Positions 45,076 to 53,634 of a stretch of 64,000 nt of DNA are shown here, one piece after another. Under the pieces are notes generated by a model that was not told the origin of the DNA, made no database searches, and worked only from the letters and a program-made list of their open reading frames with translations. The DNA is from Chromobacterium sp. ATCC 53434. Lineage in GTDB: Bacteria; Pseudomonadota; Gammaproteobacteria; Burkholderiales; Chromobacteriaceae. Positions within the stretch are counted from its first letter, which is position 1. Each line of letters starts with the position of its first letter. The stretch is taken from positions 5,022,001 through 5,086,000 of the forward strand of contig NZ_CP025429.1 in NCBI RefSeq assembly GCF_002848345.1, read 5' to 3'. The position numbers and the translations under genes are program-made.

Positions 45076-45519
45076 TCAGACTGCCAGCGCCGGCTGCCCG
45101 TCCTGCAGCAGCCGTCGACAGTTCGCCGTCTTCGCCCAGTGCGTCAGCCACAGCGCCACCGCCGGCAGGATGGCCAGCAGATTGACATAGGGCACGAAGC
45201 ACAGCACCAGCAGCGCGACCAGCGCCACGCTGACGCCGAAACCGCCGTCACCGGTCTGCCCGCGCTGCGCCAGCTCCGTTCTCAGCGCGCTGGCCAGCAG
45301 CACGATATAGATCATGTACCAGATCAGCCCGGCGACCGGCACCAGCGCCAGCCAGATCAGCTCGCCGGCCAGCGGCCGGTTGGCCGGCGACACCGCGTTC
45401 ATCGCCTGCTGCAGCGTCAGGTAATAGAAGATGCTGACGGCCAGCGCCAGCGCGCAGATCACCACCAGCGCCATGATGCCCATGCCGGCCAGCGCGGCGA
45501 GCGTCTCGTTTTCGTTCAT
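45076..45519 (-). CDS. Small integral membrane protein, unknown function
   Basis: A 147-residue protein with about four hydrophobic spans (about 8-35, 52-78, 98-125 and following), for example MGIMALVVICALALAVSIFYY at its start and LVALLVLCFVPYVNLLAI later. No catalytic motif is seen. It stands alone between leuA and bioD with a GAGCGTGAC ribosome site before ATG 45519. The 44829-45075 stretch holds a CGCCGACC/GGTCGGCG hairpin (45020-45040) without a T-run and no gene. Confidence 0.75.
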   Translation of the reverse strand: MNENETLAALAGMGIMALVVICALALAVSIFYYLTLQQAMNAVSPANRPLAGELIWLALVPVAGLIWYMIYIVLLASALRTELAQRGQTGDGGFGVSVALVALLVLCFVPYVNLLAILPAVALWLTHWAKTANCRRLLQDGQPALAV

Positions 45520-45703
45520 GTCACGCTCCTGAATAGAGGGAGCCGGATTCTGGCATGGCGGGAGAGGCCGGGCCGGGACGTCTGTTCTTTCGGCCTGCCG
45601 GCGGCGGCGCGGGCGCAAAGCTGGCGGTCGGGCGCGCGCTGGTGTAGAACATCGGTCCCGGGCGGCGGGGCGCCCGTCGACCATCATCATTTCAGGAGCA
45701 AGC

Positions 45704-46330
45704 ATGAGCCAGGGCTATTTCATCACCGGCACCGACACCGAGATCGGCAAGACCCATTCCGCCGTCGAGCTGATCCGCCTGTACCGGGGACAGGGCAGGA
45801 CCGTGCTGGCGATGAAGCCGGTGGCGTCCGGCTGCGAGATCCTGCCGGACGGCGGCTGGCTGAACGACGACGTGGCGCGGCTCGTCGCCGCCACCGGACA
45901 GACCGATCTCGACTTGATGAATCCCTATCGCTTCCTGCCGCCGGTGTCGCCGCACATCGCCGCGCGCGAGGCCGGGGTGGAAATCGAGCTGTCCCGGATC
46001 GGCGAGCATTACCGCCGCCTGTCGGCCCAGGCCGACATCGTGCTGGTCGAGGGGGCCGGCGGCTGGCTGGCGCCGTTGTCGGACACGCTGTTCATGGCCG
46101 ATCTGGCGCAGTCGCTGGCCCTGCCGGTGATCCTGGTGGTCGGGATGCGGCTGGGCTGCATCAACCACGCGCTGTTGAGCGCGCGCGCCATCGTCGACAG
46201 CGGCCTGGAATTGGCCGGCTGGGTGGCCAACTGCGCGCAGCCGCCGCAGGCGGCCTACGCCGAGAACCTGGCCACGCTGCGCCGCCACATTCCGGCGCCG
46301 CTGCTGCTGGAGTTGCCGTACCGAGGCTAG
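45704..46330 (+). CDS. bioD: Dethiobiotin synthetase
   Basis: ATP-dependent ureido-ring closure in biotin synthesis. The 208-residue P-loop protein has GYFITGTDTEIGKTHSAV (Walker A), a MKPVASGC motif with the substrate Lys, DIVLVEGAGGWLAPLS and VILVVGMRLGCINHALLSA. ATG 45704 follows TCAGGAGCAAGC. Other bio genes are not in the window. It converges with the HD-GYP gene, overlapping by 4 bp. Confidence 0.95.
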   Translation: MSQGYFITGTDTEIGKTHSAVELIRLYRGQGRTVLAMKPVASGCEILPDGGWLNDDVARLVAATGQTDLDLMNPYRFLPPVSPHIAAREAGVEIELSRIGEHYRRLSAQADIVLVEGAGGWLAPLSDTLFMADLAQSLALPVILVVGMRLGCINHALLSARAIVDSGLELAGWVANCAQPPQAAYAENLATLRRHIPAPLLLELPYRG

Positions 46331-47583
46331 TCCTCCATCAGCGCGTCGGCCAGCGACAGGAAGGCGGCCTTCTCGGTCGGCGGCAGCCGGTCCAGCGGCA
46401 GCACGATCTGCCGCGCCAGATTGCGCAGCCGCCAGCGCACCTCGCCTATCACGCCGGCCAGCTCTTGGCGCAACTCCTCGTCTTCCGGCTCGGCGGTCAA
46501 TTCGCCGGCGCCGGTGCTCAGCAGCGCGCGTTGTATCGTGTCGAAGCGTTCCATGCTGGAGCCCAGGTGGGCGCGGCCGGCCGGCGTCAGGCTGCTCTCC
46601 AGCTCCTTCATGCCCCAGAAGCACGGCGTGGCGCGGCCGATCTGCCGCAGCAGCCGCGGCAGCACCTCGATGCCGGCGGCCGGCGCGGCGGCGCCGTGTC
46701 CGTGCGCTTCCCGGCTGATCTTGCACAGCGCCGACACCAAGGCGTAATCGAATTCGCCGGGCAGGATCTTCAGCGCGATTTCGATGCGGCCGCCGGGGTC
46801 GGGCGCGCCTTCCAGCAGCTGGCTGACGGTGTCGGCCAGCATCAGTATCTGCCCCGGCGTCTCCAGTTGCGCGCCGTTGCTGCCGAGCGGGTAGCCGCTG
46901 CCGTCCAGCCGCTCGTGGTGCTGCAATATGGCCAGCGCCACCGGACGCGGCTGCTTCAGGCCGGCCAAGGCGCCGACCAGCCGACAGCCCAGCACCGGGT
47001 GGCCGACCACGTGGCGCCATTCTTCCAGCCGCAGCGTGTGCTGCGCCGCCAGATGATTGGGGTCGGTGTACAGCTCGCCGACATCGTGCAGCAGCGCCGC
47101 CAGCGCCACCTGCTGTTGCTGCAGCCGCGGCAGGCCGAGCAGGCGGGCGGCGCCGACGGCGATCAGACAGGTCCGCAGCGCGTGGTCCAGGCCGCCCTGG
47201 CATTCCAGCATGGCCAGCCACAGCGCCACCGCGCCGTTCAGCGGCAGTCCCTCCAGCAGCGCGACGCAGGCGGCGCGGTCGGCGGCGCTCGGGAACAGCG
47301 CCCGCAGAAAGCGGCATTCGGCCGCCAGTTCCGGTCCGCGCCGCCTCAGCGTCGCGGGCGGATCGAAGTCCGGCAGCCGCAATAGCGGTTCCAGCGGCTG
47401 TCGCAGCCGCCGGCCGGCCAGCTGGGCCAGCGCTTCGGCCTCCATCGGCTTGCGCCGCTCCAGCAGCATCGCGCCGTCGGCGCCGACGATGTCGTCTTGC
47501 GGCAGCACGCGGCGGCGGGAGGCCAGCGCGGCCAGGTGGTTCAGGCAGTGGCGGTTGACCGCGGTGAAGTCGTTCTCTGGCAT
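46327..47583 (-). CDS. HD-GYP-domain protein, probable cyclic-di-GMP phosphodiesterase
   Basis: A 418-residue protein. The central region (about 140-265) is an HD-GYP domain with ALLHDVGELY (HD pair), GHPVLGCRLVGAL, and ILQHHERLDGSGYPLG (HHE...GYP). Activity against c-di-GMP is expected from the intact motifs. The N- and C-terminal parts match nothing I recognise; the C-terminal end is helical (EELRQELAGVIGEVRWRLRN). No membrane span, so cytoplasmic. ATG 47583 is used; ATG 47643 with GAAGG upstream is an alternative. Confidence 0.85.
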   Translation of the reverse strand: MPENDFTAVNRHCLNHLAALASRRRVLPQDDIVGADGAMLLERRKPMEAEALAQLAGRRLRQPLEPLLRLPDFDPPATLRRRGPELAAECRFLRALFPSAADRAACVALLEGLPLNGAVALWLAMLECQGGLDHALRTCLIAVGAARLLGLPRLQQQQVALAALLHDVGELYTDPNHLAAQHTLRLEEWRHVVGHPVLGCRLVGALAGLKQPRPVALAILQHHERLDGSGYPLGSNGAQLETPGQILMLADTVSQLLEGAPDPGGRIEIALKILPGEFDYALVSALCKISREAHGHGAAAPAAGIEVLPRLLRQIGRATPCFWGMKELESSLTPAGRAHLGSSMERFDTIQRALLSTGAGELTAEPEDEELRQELAGVIGEVRWRLRNLARQIVLPLDRLPPTEKAAFLSLADALMED

Positions 47584-47705
47584 CGGATCAGGCGGCGCGC
47601 CGGCGGAAAGCTGTCTTTCAGTTAAGGCGATCCGGCGTGGCATGCAAGCCTTCGGCGCGGTTTACCCGCTTGTCGCGCGGCATTGCGCCGCATCATGACA
47701 GCTTC

Positions 47706-47733
47706 TTGTTTTTCTTGACCGAACTCCTACGAT
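47706..47733 (+). promoter_or_regulatory. Putative promoter of the cytochrome oxidase operon
   Basis: TTGTTT (47706-47711) and TACGAT (47728-47733) are 16 bp apart, about 75 bp before ctaC. TACGAT is the same -10 form seen before tal. No further signal is seen in 47584-47809. Confidence 0.4.
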
Positions 47734-47809
47734 GAAAGCATGCTGGCGCCAAGCCGGCGGCTGGACATGCATTTCATTGAATCGGTCGTTTTGACCGCGA
47801 GGGGGCGAC

Positions 47810-48931
47810 ATGTCTTGTTTGCGCATTCCGTTCTTGTGCAGCCTGTTGCTGGCGGCACGGGGCGCGGCCGCGGCGGAGTTCAACCTGCAGCAGCCGGTGA
47901 CCCCGCTGGCGCGCACCGAATACCATCTGCACACGCTGTTGCTGATCATCACCGGCGTCATCTTCGTCGTCGTGTTCCTGGTGATGCTGTATTCCATCGT
48001 CCGCCACCGCAAGTCGGCCGGCCACGAGGCCAAGCAGTTCCATGAGAACACCACGGTGGAAATCATCTGGACCGTGGTGCCGCTGCTGATCCTGGTGGTG
48101 ATGGCGCTGCCGGCCACCCGCGCGGTGCTGGCGCAGAAAAGCACCCGCAGCGAGGACATGACGATCAAGGTCACCGGCTACCAGTGGCGCTGGCGCTACG
48201 ACTATCTGGACGACAACTTCGGCTTCGTCAGCCACCTGGCCACGCCGCGCGAGGCGATCGAGGGCAAGATTCCGAAGCCGCCGCACTATCTGCTGGAAGT
48301 GGACGAGCCGCTGGTGGTGCCGACTCAGCGCAAGATCCGCCTGCTGCTGACCGCCAACGACGTGATCCACTCCTGGTGGGTGCCGCAGCTGGGCGTCAAG
48401 CAGGACGCCGTTCCCGGCTTCCTGCGCGACAGCTGGATGCTGATAGAGAAGCCCGGCACCTATCGCGGCCAGTGCTCCGAGCTGTGCGGCAAGGATCACG
48501 GCTTCATGCCCATCGTCGTCGAGGCCAAATCGCCCGAGGACTACGCCAAGTGGCGCGAGGCCAAGATGAAGCAGCTGGCCGCCAGCGCCGACGACCCGAA
48601 CAAGGTGTGGAAGCTGGACGATCTGAAGGCGCGCGGCGAAAAGATCTACACCCAGAACTGCATTCCCTGTCATCAGGCCAACGGCAAGGGCGTGCCCGGC
48701 ACCTTCCCGGCGCTGGACGGCTCGCCCATCGTCACCGGCGACAAGGCCGCCCACATCGAGATCGTGCTGTTCGGCGGCAAGAAGAATCCGGCGATGGCGG
48801 CCTGGGGCAAGCAGCTGTCCGATACCGACATCGCGGCGGTGATCACCTACGAGCGCAACAGCTGGGGCAATCATACCGGCCAGGTCGTGCAGCCGAAGGA
48901 AGTGAAGGCCGCGCGCGGCAAGACGGCATAA
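47810..48931 (+). CDS. ctaC: Cytochrome c oxidase subunit II with fused cytochrome c domain
   Basis: Electron entry subunit of the aa3 oxidase. The 373-residue protein has a signal peptide (to about 22), two membrane spans (about 43-65 and 82-104), then the periplasmic CuA domain (WRWRYDYLDD, IHSWWVPQLGVKQDA, CSELCGKDHGFMPIVV with the CuA Cys/His/Met ligands). A C-terminal cytochrome c domain carries the heme motif CIPCHQANG (about residue 285). The fused heme marks the caa3-like form. It heads ctaC-ctaD-ctaG-DUF2970-ctaE. Confidence 0.96.
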   Translation: MSCLRIPFLCSLLLAARGAAAAEFNLQQPVTPLARTEYHLHTLLLIITGVIFVVVFLVMLYSIVRHRKSAGHEAKQFHENTTVEIIWTVVPLLILVVMALPATRAVLAQKSTRSEDMTIKVTGYQWRWRYDYLDDNFGFVSHLATPREAIEGKIPKPPHYLLEVDEPLVVPTQRKIRLLLTANDVIHSWWVPQLGVKQDAVPGFLRDSWMLIEKPGTYRGQCSELCGKDHGFMPIVVEAKSPEDYAKWREAKMKQLAASADDPNKVWKLDDLKARGEKIYTQNCIPCHQANGKGVPGTFPALDGSPIVTGDKAAHIEIVLFGGKKNPAMAAWGKQLSDTDIAAVITYERNSWGNHTGQVVQPKEVKAARGKTA

Positions 48932-48943
48932 GGAGTCGGACTC

Positions 48944-50578
48944 ATGGCAATCGCGGAAACCACCCACGCCGGCGGCGCCCACCACGGCAAGCCGCACGGC
49001 ATCATGCGCTGGCTGATGGCCACCAACCACAAGGACATCGGCACGATGTATTTGTGGTTCTCGTTCACGATGTTCCTGACCGGCGGGGTGCTGGCGCTGT
49101 GCATACGCGCCGAGCTGTTCAGCCCCGGCATGCGTTTCTTCCAGCCGGAGCTGTTCAACCAGCTGACCACGCTGCATGGCCTGATCATGGTGTTCGGCGC
49201 CATCATGCCGGCCTTCACCGGCATGGCCAACTGGATGCTGCCGCTGATGATAGGCGCGCCCGACATGGCCTTCGCGCGGATGAACAACTGGAGCTTCTGG
49301 CTGCTGCCGCCGGCGGCGCTGCTGTTGCTGCTGTCGTTCGCGGTGCCGGGCGGCGCGGCCGCCGCCGGCTGGACGCTGTACGCGCCGCTGTCGACGCAGA
49401 TGGGCATGGGCATGGACATGACCATCTTCGCCATCCACATTCTCGGCATCAGTTCCATCATGGGTTCGATCAACATCATCGTCACCATCCTGAACCTGCG
49501 CGCGCCGGGGATGACGCTGATGAAGATGCCGATGTTCGCCTGGGCCAGCCTGATCACCGCCTATCTGATCATCGCCGTGATGCCGGTCCTGGCCGGCGCG
49601 GTCACCATGGTGCTGACCGACCGTCACTTCGGCACCCACTTCTTCAACGCGGCCGGCGGCGGCGATCCGATACTGTACCAGCACATATTCTGGTTCTTCG
49701 GCCATCCGGAGGTCTACATCATGGCGCTGCCGGCCTTCGGCATCGTCAGCCAGGTCATCCCGACCTTCGCCCGCAAGCCGCTGTTCGGCTACACCTCGAT
49801 GGTTTACGCCACCAGCTCCATCGGCGTGCTGTCCTTCATGGTGTGGGCGCACCACATGTTCGCCACCGGCATGCCGGCCACCGCCCAGCTGTTCTTCATG
49901 TACGCGACGATGCTGATCGCGGTGCCGACCGGGGTCAAGGTGTTCAACTGGATCGCCACGATGTGGCAGGGGGCGATGAGCTTCGAGACGCCGATGCTGT
50001 TCTCGATAGGCTTCATCCTGCTGTTCACCATCGGCGGCCTGTCCGGCATCACCCTCAGTGTGGCGGCGGTCGACATACAGCTGCACGCCAGCTACTACGT
50101 CGTGGCCCACTTCCATTACGTGCTGGTGGCCGGCGCGCTGTTCAGCCTGTTCTCGGCGATCTACTACTGGTTCCCGAAGATGAGCGGGCGGATGTACCAC
50201 GAGGGGCTGGGCAAGCTGCACTTCTGGTGGTCGATGATCTGGTTCAACGTCACCTTCTTCCCGATGCACTTCCTCGGCCTCGCCGGCATGCCGCGGCGGA
50301 TTCCGGACTACGCGCTGCAGTTCACCGAGTTCAACCGCATCGCCAGCGTCGGCGCCTTCCTGTTCGGCCTGGGCCAGTTGATCTTCCTGTTCAACATCCT
50401 GTATTCGCTGCGCTACGGCAAGAAGGCGCCGGACAAGCCGTGGGAGGGCGCCAACACGCTGGAGTGGGAGCTGCCGACGCCGGCGCCCTATCACAGCTTC
50501 GAGGAGGCGCCGCGGCTGGAAACCGGCGAGAACGGGGTGATCCTGTCCTACCAGGAGGGCGGCAAGCACACGCATTGA
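48944..50578 (+). CDS. ctaD: Cytochrome c oxidase subunit I
   Basis: Catalytic subunit with 12 spans, 544 residues. Heme and copper ligands are present: TLHGLIMVFGAIM (heme a His), FFGHPEVYIMALPAFG (CuB His and the cross-linked Tyr), MVWAHHMFATG (two CuB His) and VVAHFHYVLVAGALF (heme a3 and heme a His). The D-channel entry Asp lies in GAPDMAFARMNNWSFW. ATG 48944 follows AAGGAGTC. Type A oxidase by these motifs. Confidence 0.97.
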   Translation: MAIAETTHAGGAHHGKPHGIMRWLMATNHKDIGTMYLWFSFTMFLTGGVLALCIRAELFSPGMRFFQPELFNQLTTLHGLIMVFGAIMPAFTGMANWMLPLMIGAPDMAFARMNNWSFWLLPPAALLLLLSFAVPGGAAAAGWTLYAPLSTQMGMGMDMTIFAIHILGISSIMGSINIIVTILNLRAPGMTLMKMPMFAWASLITAYLIIAVMPVLAGAVTMVLTDRHFGTHFFNAAGGGDPILYQHIFWFFGHPEVYIMALPAFGIVSQVIPTFARKPLFGYTSMVYATSSIGVLSFMVWAHHMFATGMPATAQLFFMYATMLIAVPTGVKVFNWIATMWQGAMSFETPMLFSIGFILLFTIGGLSGITLSVAAVDIQLHASYYVVAHFHYVLVAGALFSLFSAIYYWFPKMSGRMYHEGLGKLHFWWSMIWFNVTFFPMHFLGLAGMPRRIPDYALQFTEFNRIASVGAFLFGLGQLIFLFNILYSLRYGKKAPDKPWEGANTLEWELPTPAPYHSFEEAPRLETGENGVILSYQEGGKHTH

Positions 50579-50588
50579 GGAGGCGGCG

Positions 50589-51131
50589 ATGAACACGATG
50601 GTCATGCGGCAGCGCAACCGCCGCCTGGTGCGCAAGCTGGCGGTGATCGCCGCGCTGATGTTCGGCTTCGCCTGGGCGATGATCCCGCTGTACCGCATCG
50701 TCTGCGAGCAGACCGGCCTGAACGACGTGGTCAAGGCCGACGAATTGGAGAAGGGCGATCTGACCGCCGGAACCGGCGAGGTCGACATGAGATTCGACTC
50801 GACGGTGCAGGCCGGCCTGCCGTGGCAGGTGCAACCGCTGACCACGCGACTGAAGGTCAAGCCCGGCACTTTCGTCCAGGTACAGTACCGGATCACCAAC
50901 GCCAGCCCGCATGCTGTGGTCGGCCAGGCGCTGCCGCGCTATCTGCCCGGCGAGGCCGCCGCCTATGTCAAGAAGCTGGAATGCTTCTGTTTCACCCAGC
51001 AGCGCTTCGCGCCGGGACAGACCCGCACCTTCCCGGTGGTGTTCGTGATAGACCGCAAGCTGCCGGCGTCGATCACCAGCATCACGCTGGCCTACACCGT
51101 TTTCGATGTGCCGGGGCAGGGAAAGGGGTGA
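50589..51131 (+). CDS. ctaG: Cytochrome c oxidase assembly protein CtaG/Cox11
   Basis: Delivers copper to the CuB site of subunit I. The 180-residue protein has one N-terminal span (about 18-38, AVIAALMFGFAWAMIPLYRIVC) and a periplasmic beta domain with the copper motif LECFCFTQQRFAPGQTR (CFCF). ATG 50589 lies 10 bp after ctaD. Order in the operon is typical of beta- and alphaproteobacteria. Confidence 0.96.
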   Translation: MNTMVMRQRNRRLVRKLAVIAALMFGFAWAMIPLYRIVCEQTGLNDVVKADELEKGDLTAGTGEVDMRFDSTVQAGLPWQVQPLTTRLKVKPGTFVQVQYRITNASPHAVVGQALPRYLPGEAAAYVKKLECFCFTQQRFAPGQTRTFPVVFVIDRKLPASITSITLAYTVFDVPGQGKG

Positions 51132-51133
51132 CC

Positions 51134-51310
51134 ATGAGTTGGGGACAGGGCGTCAAGGCGGTGTTGGGCGCCTTCATCGGCGTGCGCAAGGGCGTGGCCT
51201 CCGAGGCCGACCAGGCGCTGAAGCCGTGGCAGTTGATCGTCACCGCGCTGCTGCTGGCCGCCGGCCTGATCGCGGCGCTGTTGCTGCTGGTGTCGTGGGT
51301 GACACCTTAG
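51134..51310 (+). CDS. DUF2970 small membrane protein
   Basis: A 58-residue protein with a short basic N-terminal region (WGQGVKAVLGAFIGVRKG) and one membrane span (about 36-56). The family occurs between ctaG and ctaE in many betaproteobacteria, as here, and presumably assists oxidase assembly; its role is unknown. ATG 51134 follows GGGGTGACC, 2 bp after the ctaG stop. Confidence 0.85.
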   Translation: MSWGQGVKAVLGAFIGVRKGVASEADQALKPWQLIVTALLLAAGLIAALLLLVSWVTP

Positions 51311-51321
51311 GGAGAAACAAG

Positions 51322-52179
51322 ATGACAAGCATGGAGCAACAGGATCGCTATTTCGTGCCGCCGCCGTCGCGCTGGCCGATGGTGGGGGCGCTGGCGCTGT
51401 TCTGCATCGGCCTTGGCGCGGCCCTGGCCGTCAACGGCATGCTGCTGGGAGAGCTGTCGCTGGGCCTGGGCATGCTGATCCTGGTGGTGATGCTGTTCGG
51501 CTGGTTCGGCGACGTGATCCGGGAAAGCCGGCTCGGCGTCTACCTCGGGCGCGAGGACATGTCCTTCCGCTGGGGCATGGGCTGGTTCATCTTTTCCGAG
51601 GTGATGTTCTTCGGCGCCTTCTTCGGCGCGCTGTTCTGGGTGAGGACGGTGTCGGTGCCGCTGCTGGGCTCGCTGGACTACAAGATCCTGTATCCGGATT
51701 TCGAGGCCTCGTGGCCGCTGGCGACCGGTCCCGGCATCACCGCGGCCTATCAGGCGATGGAAGCCTGGGGACTGCCGGCGTTCAACACGATGATATTGCT
51801 GACGTCGGGCGCCACCGTCACCTGGGCGCACTGGGGGCTGCTGACCGGCAAGCGCGGCCAGCTGAAGCTGGGGCTGTTTCTGACGGTGCTGCTGGGCTGC
51901 AGCTTCCTGGCGCTGCAGATGCACGAGTACGGCCACGCGTTCTCGACCTTGCACCTGACGCTGGCGTCCGGCGCCTACGGCATGACCTTCTTCATGCTGA
52001 CCGGCTTTCACGGCCTGCACGTGCTGCTGGGTTCCATCATTCTGTTCGTGGTGTGGCTGCGCAGCCTGAAGGGCCATTTCGACGCGCAACAGCATTTCGC
52101 TTTCGAGGCCGCCACCTGGTACTGGCACTTCGTCGACGTCGTGTGGCTGCTGCTGTTCATCTTCGTGTACTGGCTGTGA
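51322..52179 (+). CDS. ctaE: Cytochrome c oxidase subunit III
   Basis: A 285-residue membrane subunit with seven spans. Recognisable are YFVPPPSRWPMVGALALF, SFRWGMGWFIFSEVMFFGAFFG (conserved Glu), MLTGFHGLHVLLGSI and TWYWHFVDVVWLLLFIFVYWL at the C-terminus. It stabilises subunit I. ATG 51322 follows GGGAGAAACAAG. Confidence 0.96.
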   Translation: MTSMEQQDRYFVPPPSRWPMVGALALFCIGLGAALAVNGMLLGELSLGLGMLILVVMLFGWFGDVIRESRLGVYLGREDMSFRWGMGWFIFSEVMFFGAFFGALFWVRTVSVPLLGSLDYKILYPDFEASWPLATGPGITAAYQAMEAWGLPAFNTMILLTSGATVTWAHWGLLTGKRGQLKLGLFLTVLLGCSFLALQMHEYGHAFSTLHLTLASGAYGMTFFMLTGFHGLHVLLGSIILFVVWLRSLKGHFDAQQHFAFEAATWYWHFVDVVWLLLFIFVYWL

Positions 52180-52185
52180 ACGGCC

Positions 52186-52383
52186 TCAGACCTGATGCGG
52201 GCGCCACCAGCCGAACAGGGCGCCCAGCAGCAGCAGCAGGAACAGGCCGATCGACAGCCCGACCCTCAGGGTCAGCGAGCGGACCAGCCGCTGGGAGCCG
52301 TGCTCGGCCTTCAGCAGTCCGGTCAAACCCCAGAACAGAGCCAGGACGATACAGGCGAGCAACAACAGGATGACGAGTTTCAT
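52186..52383 (-). CDS. DUF2909 twin-transmembrane protein
   Basis: A 65-residue protein of two membrane helices (LVILLLLACIVLALFWGLT, then LSIGLFLLLLLGALFGWW) joined by a short charged loop (KAEHGSQRLVRSLTLRVG). It is a known small companion of the cta locus, encoded opposite to it. Its start at 52383 overlaps the SURF1 start on the other strand, so the two genes' control regions lie within each other's coding DNA. Confidence 0.8.
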   Translation of the reverse strand: MKLVILLLLACIVLALFWGLTGLLKAEHGSQRLVRSLTLRVGLSIGLFLLLLLGALFGWWRPHQV

Positions 52384-53101
52384 GACCGTATCCTCCTCAC
52401 ATTCCGATGCGGAAAACAAACCCACATCCCGCTGGCAGCGGTTGCTGTGGGTGTTTTTGCTGGCAATCACATTGTTGCCGTACGCATTGGCAGTATGGCA
52501 GTGGCAACGGGGACAAGACAAGGAAGTGCTGCTGCGTTCGCTGACCAGCGCGATGAGCGTCGCGCCGGTCGGTCTGGTCTACCGCGAGGCGGAACCGCCC
52601 CCCGGCTTCACCCGGGTCAGGCTGATCGACGCCGAGCCGGCCGGTCCGGTGCTGGAGCTGCGCAACAGCTATCTGGCCGGTCAGAGCGGCCGGCGCATCC
52701 TGCAGCCTTGGCGGCAGGGAGCCGACCGTTCGATGGTGTTGCTGGATCTGGGCTGGGTGGTCGACGGCGCGCGGCTGCCGGCGTTTCGCGCCGACCAGAT
52801 CGAGCCGCAGGGCTACCGGGTGCCGACGCCGCATCATTTCGTGCTGTCCGGCGCCGTCAAGGGCACGGCCGGGCCGGTCGACCAGATCGACGAGCCGGCG
52901 CTGCGCCGCCGTTATCCCGGCCACTGGTTTCAGGGCGTGGTGATCCTGGAGAGCTCGCCGGAACCGCTGCTGCACTGGCCGGTGGTGCCGGAGTTCATGC
53001 CGGACCGGCATTACGCCTACGCGGTGCAGTGGCTGCTGCTGGGCGTCTGCCTGAGCGGTTTGTTCTGGCTGATGTGGAGACGACGCCATGAAATCCATTA
53101 G
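52382..53101 (+). CDS. SURF1-family oxidase assembly protein
   Basis: A 239-residue membrane protein assisting heme a insertion into the oxidase. An N-terminal span (LLWVFLLAITLLPYALAVWQWQRG, where the WQ..R motif is typical) and a C-terminal span (WLLLGVCLSGLFWLMWRRR) flank a periplasmic domain with LDLGWVVDG and YAYAVQWLLLG. ATG 52382 is chosen; ATG 52370 is in frame but lacks a ribosome site. The next gene overlaps by 14 bp. Confidence 0.88.
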   Translation: MTVSSSHSDAENKPTSRWQRLLWVFLLAITLLPYALAVWQWQRGQDKEVLLRSLTSAMSVAPVGLVYREAEPPPGFTRVRLIDAEPAGPVLELRNSYLAGQSGRRILQPWRQGADRSMVLLDLGWVVDGARLPAFRADQIEPQGYRVPTPHHFVLSGAVKGTAGPVDQIDEPALRRRYPGHWFQGVVILESSPEPLLHWPVVPEFMPDRHYAYAVQWLLLGVCLSGLFWLMWRRRHEIH

Positions 53102-53597
53102 ACGCGGCCGGATGGCGCTGTTCGCGATGGCGCTGCTGTGCCTGGCGCCGGTGCTGGCGGCCTGGCTGGCCTACGCGCTGCTGCCGCCCGGCGGCGGCGC
53201 CAGCTACGGCCAGTTGCTGCCGACCCAGCCGTTCGCCGCCGCCGCGCGGACCGACTGGCCGCGGGGCAAGTGGGTGCTGGCCGCGGCCCAGGGCGCCGAT
53301 TGCCAGAACCGTTGCCGTCAGCGCTGGTACGCGATGCAGCAGATCGAGAAGGCCCAGGGCGAGGCGGCCGGAAGGCTGACCCGGGTGGCGTTGCTGGTGT
53401 CGGCCAGGCCGGCCGAGGTGGACGCGCCGCACCGGTTGTCCCATGCGCCGGAGCACGCGCTGCCGGCCGGCACCCAGGGTTTTTATCTGGTCGATCCATT
53501 GGGCAACCAGGTGCTGTTTTACCGCGACGGCGCCGATCCGGGGCGGATCATAGACGAAGTCGCCAAGGTGCTGAAGGTGAACAACGGTTTGGGTTAG
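53088..53597 (+). CDS. Membrane-anchored SCO-like oxidase accessory protein
   Basis: A 169-residue protein with one N-terminal span (about 8-30) and a periplasmic domain that looks like a short thioredoxin fold: GKWVLAAAQGADCQNRCRQRW has a CxxxC pair as in SCO proteins, and GFYLVDPLGNQVLFYRDGAD is like the SCO C-terminal strands. The His of SCO is not evident. It probably takes part in copper or redox steps of oxidase assembly. It overlaps SURF1 and precedes ctaA. Confidence 0.75.
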   Translation: MKSIRRGRMALFAMALLCLAPVLAAWLAYALLPPGGGASYGQLLPTQPFAAAARTDWPRGKWVLAAAQGADCQNRCRQRWYAMQQIEKAQGEAAGRLTRVALLVSARPAEVDAPHRLSHAPEHALPAGTQGFYLVDPLGNQVLFYRDGADPGRIIDEVAKVLKVNNGLG

Positions 53598-53634
53598 AGC
53601 CGATTCAACGCGTTGCAATGTGGGGGCGCTTGCC

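Noticed and set aside
47774..50899. 1041-residue open frame on the minus strand
   Set aside because: It lies opposite ctaC-ctaD-ctaG and has the low-complexity His/Arg/Gln composition of antisense frames. The plus-strand proteins have full family motifs.
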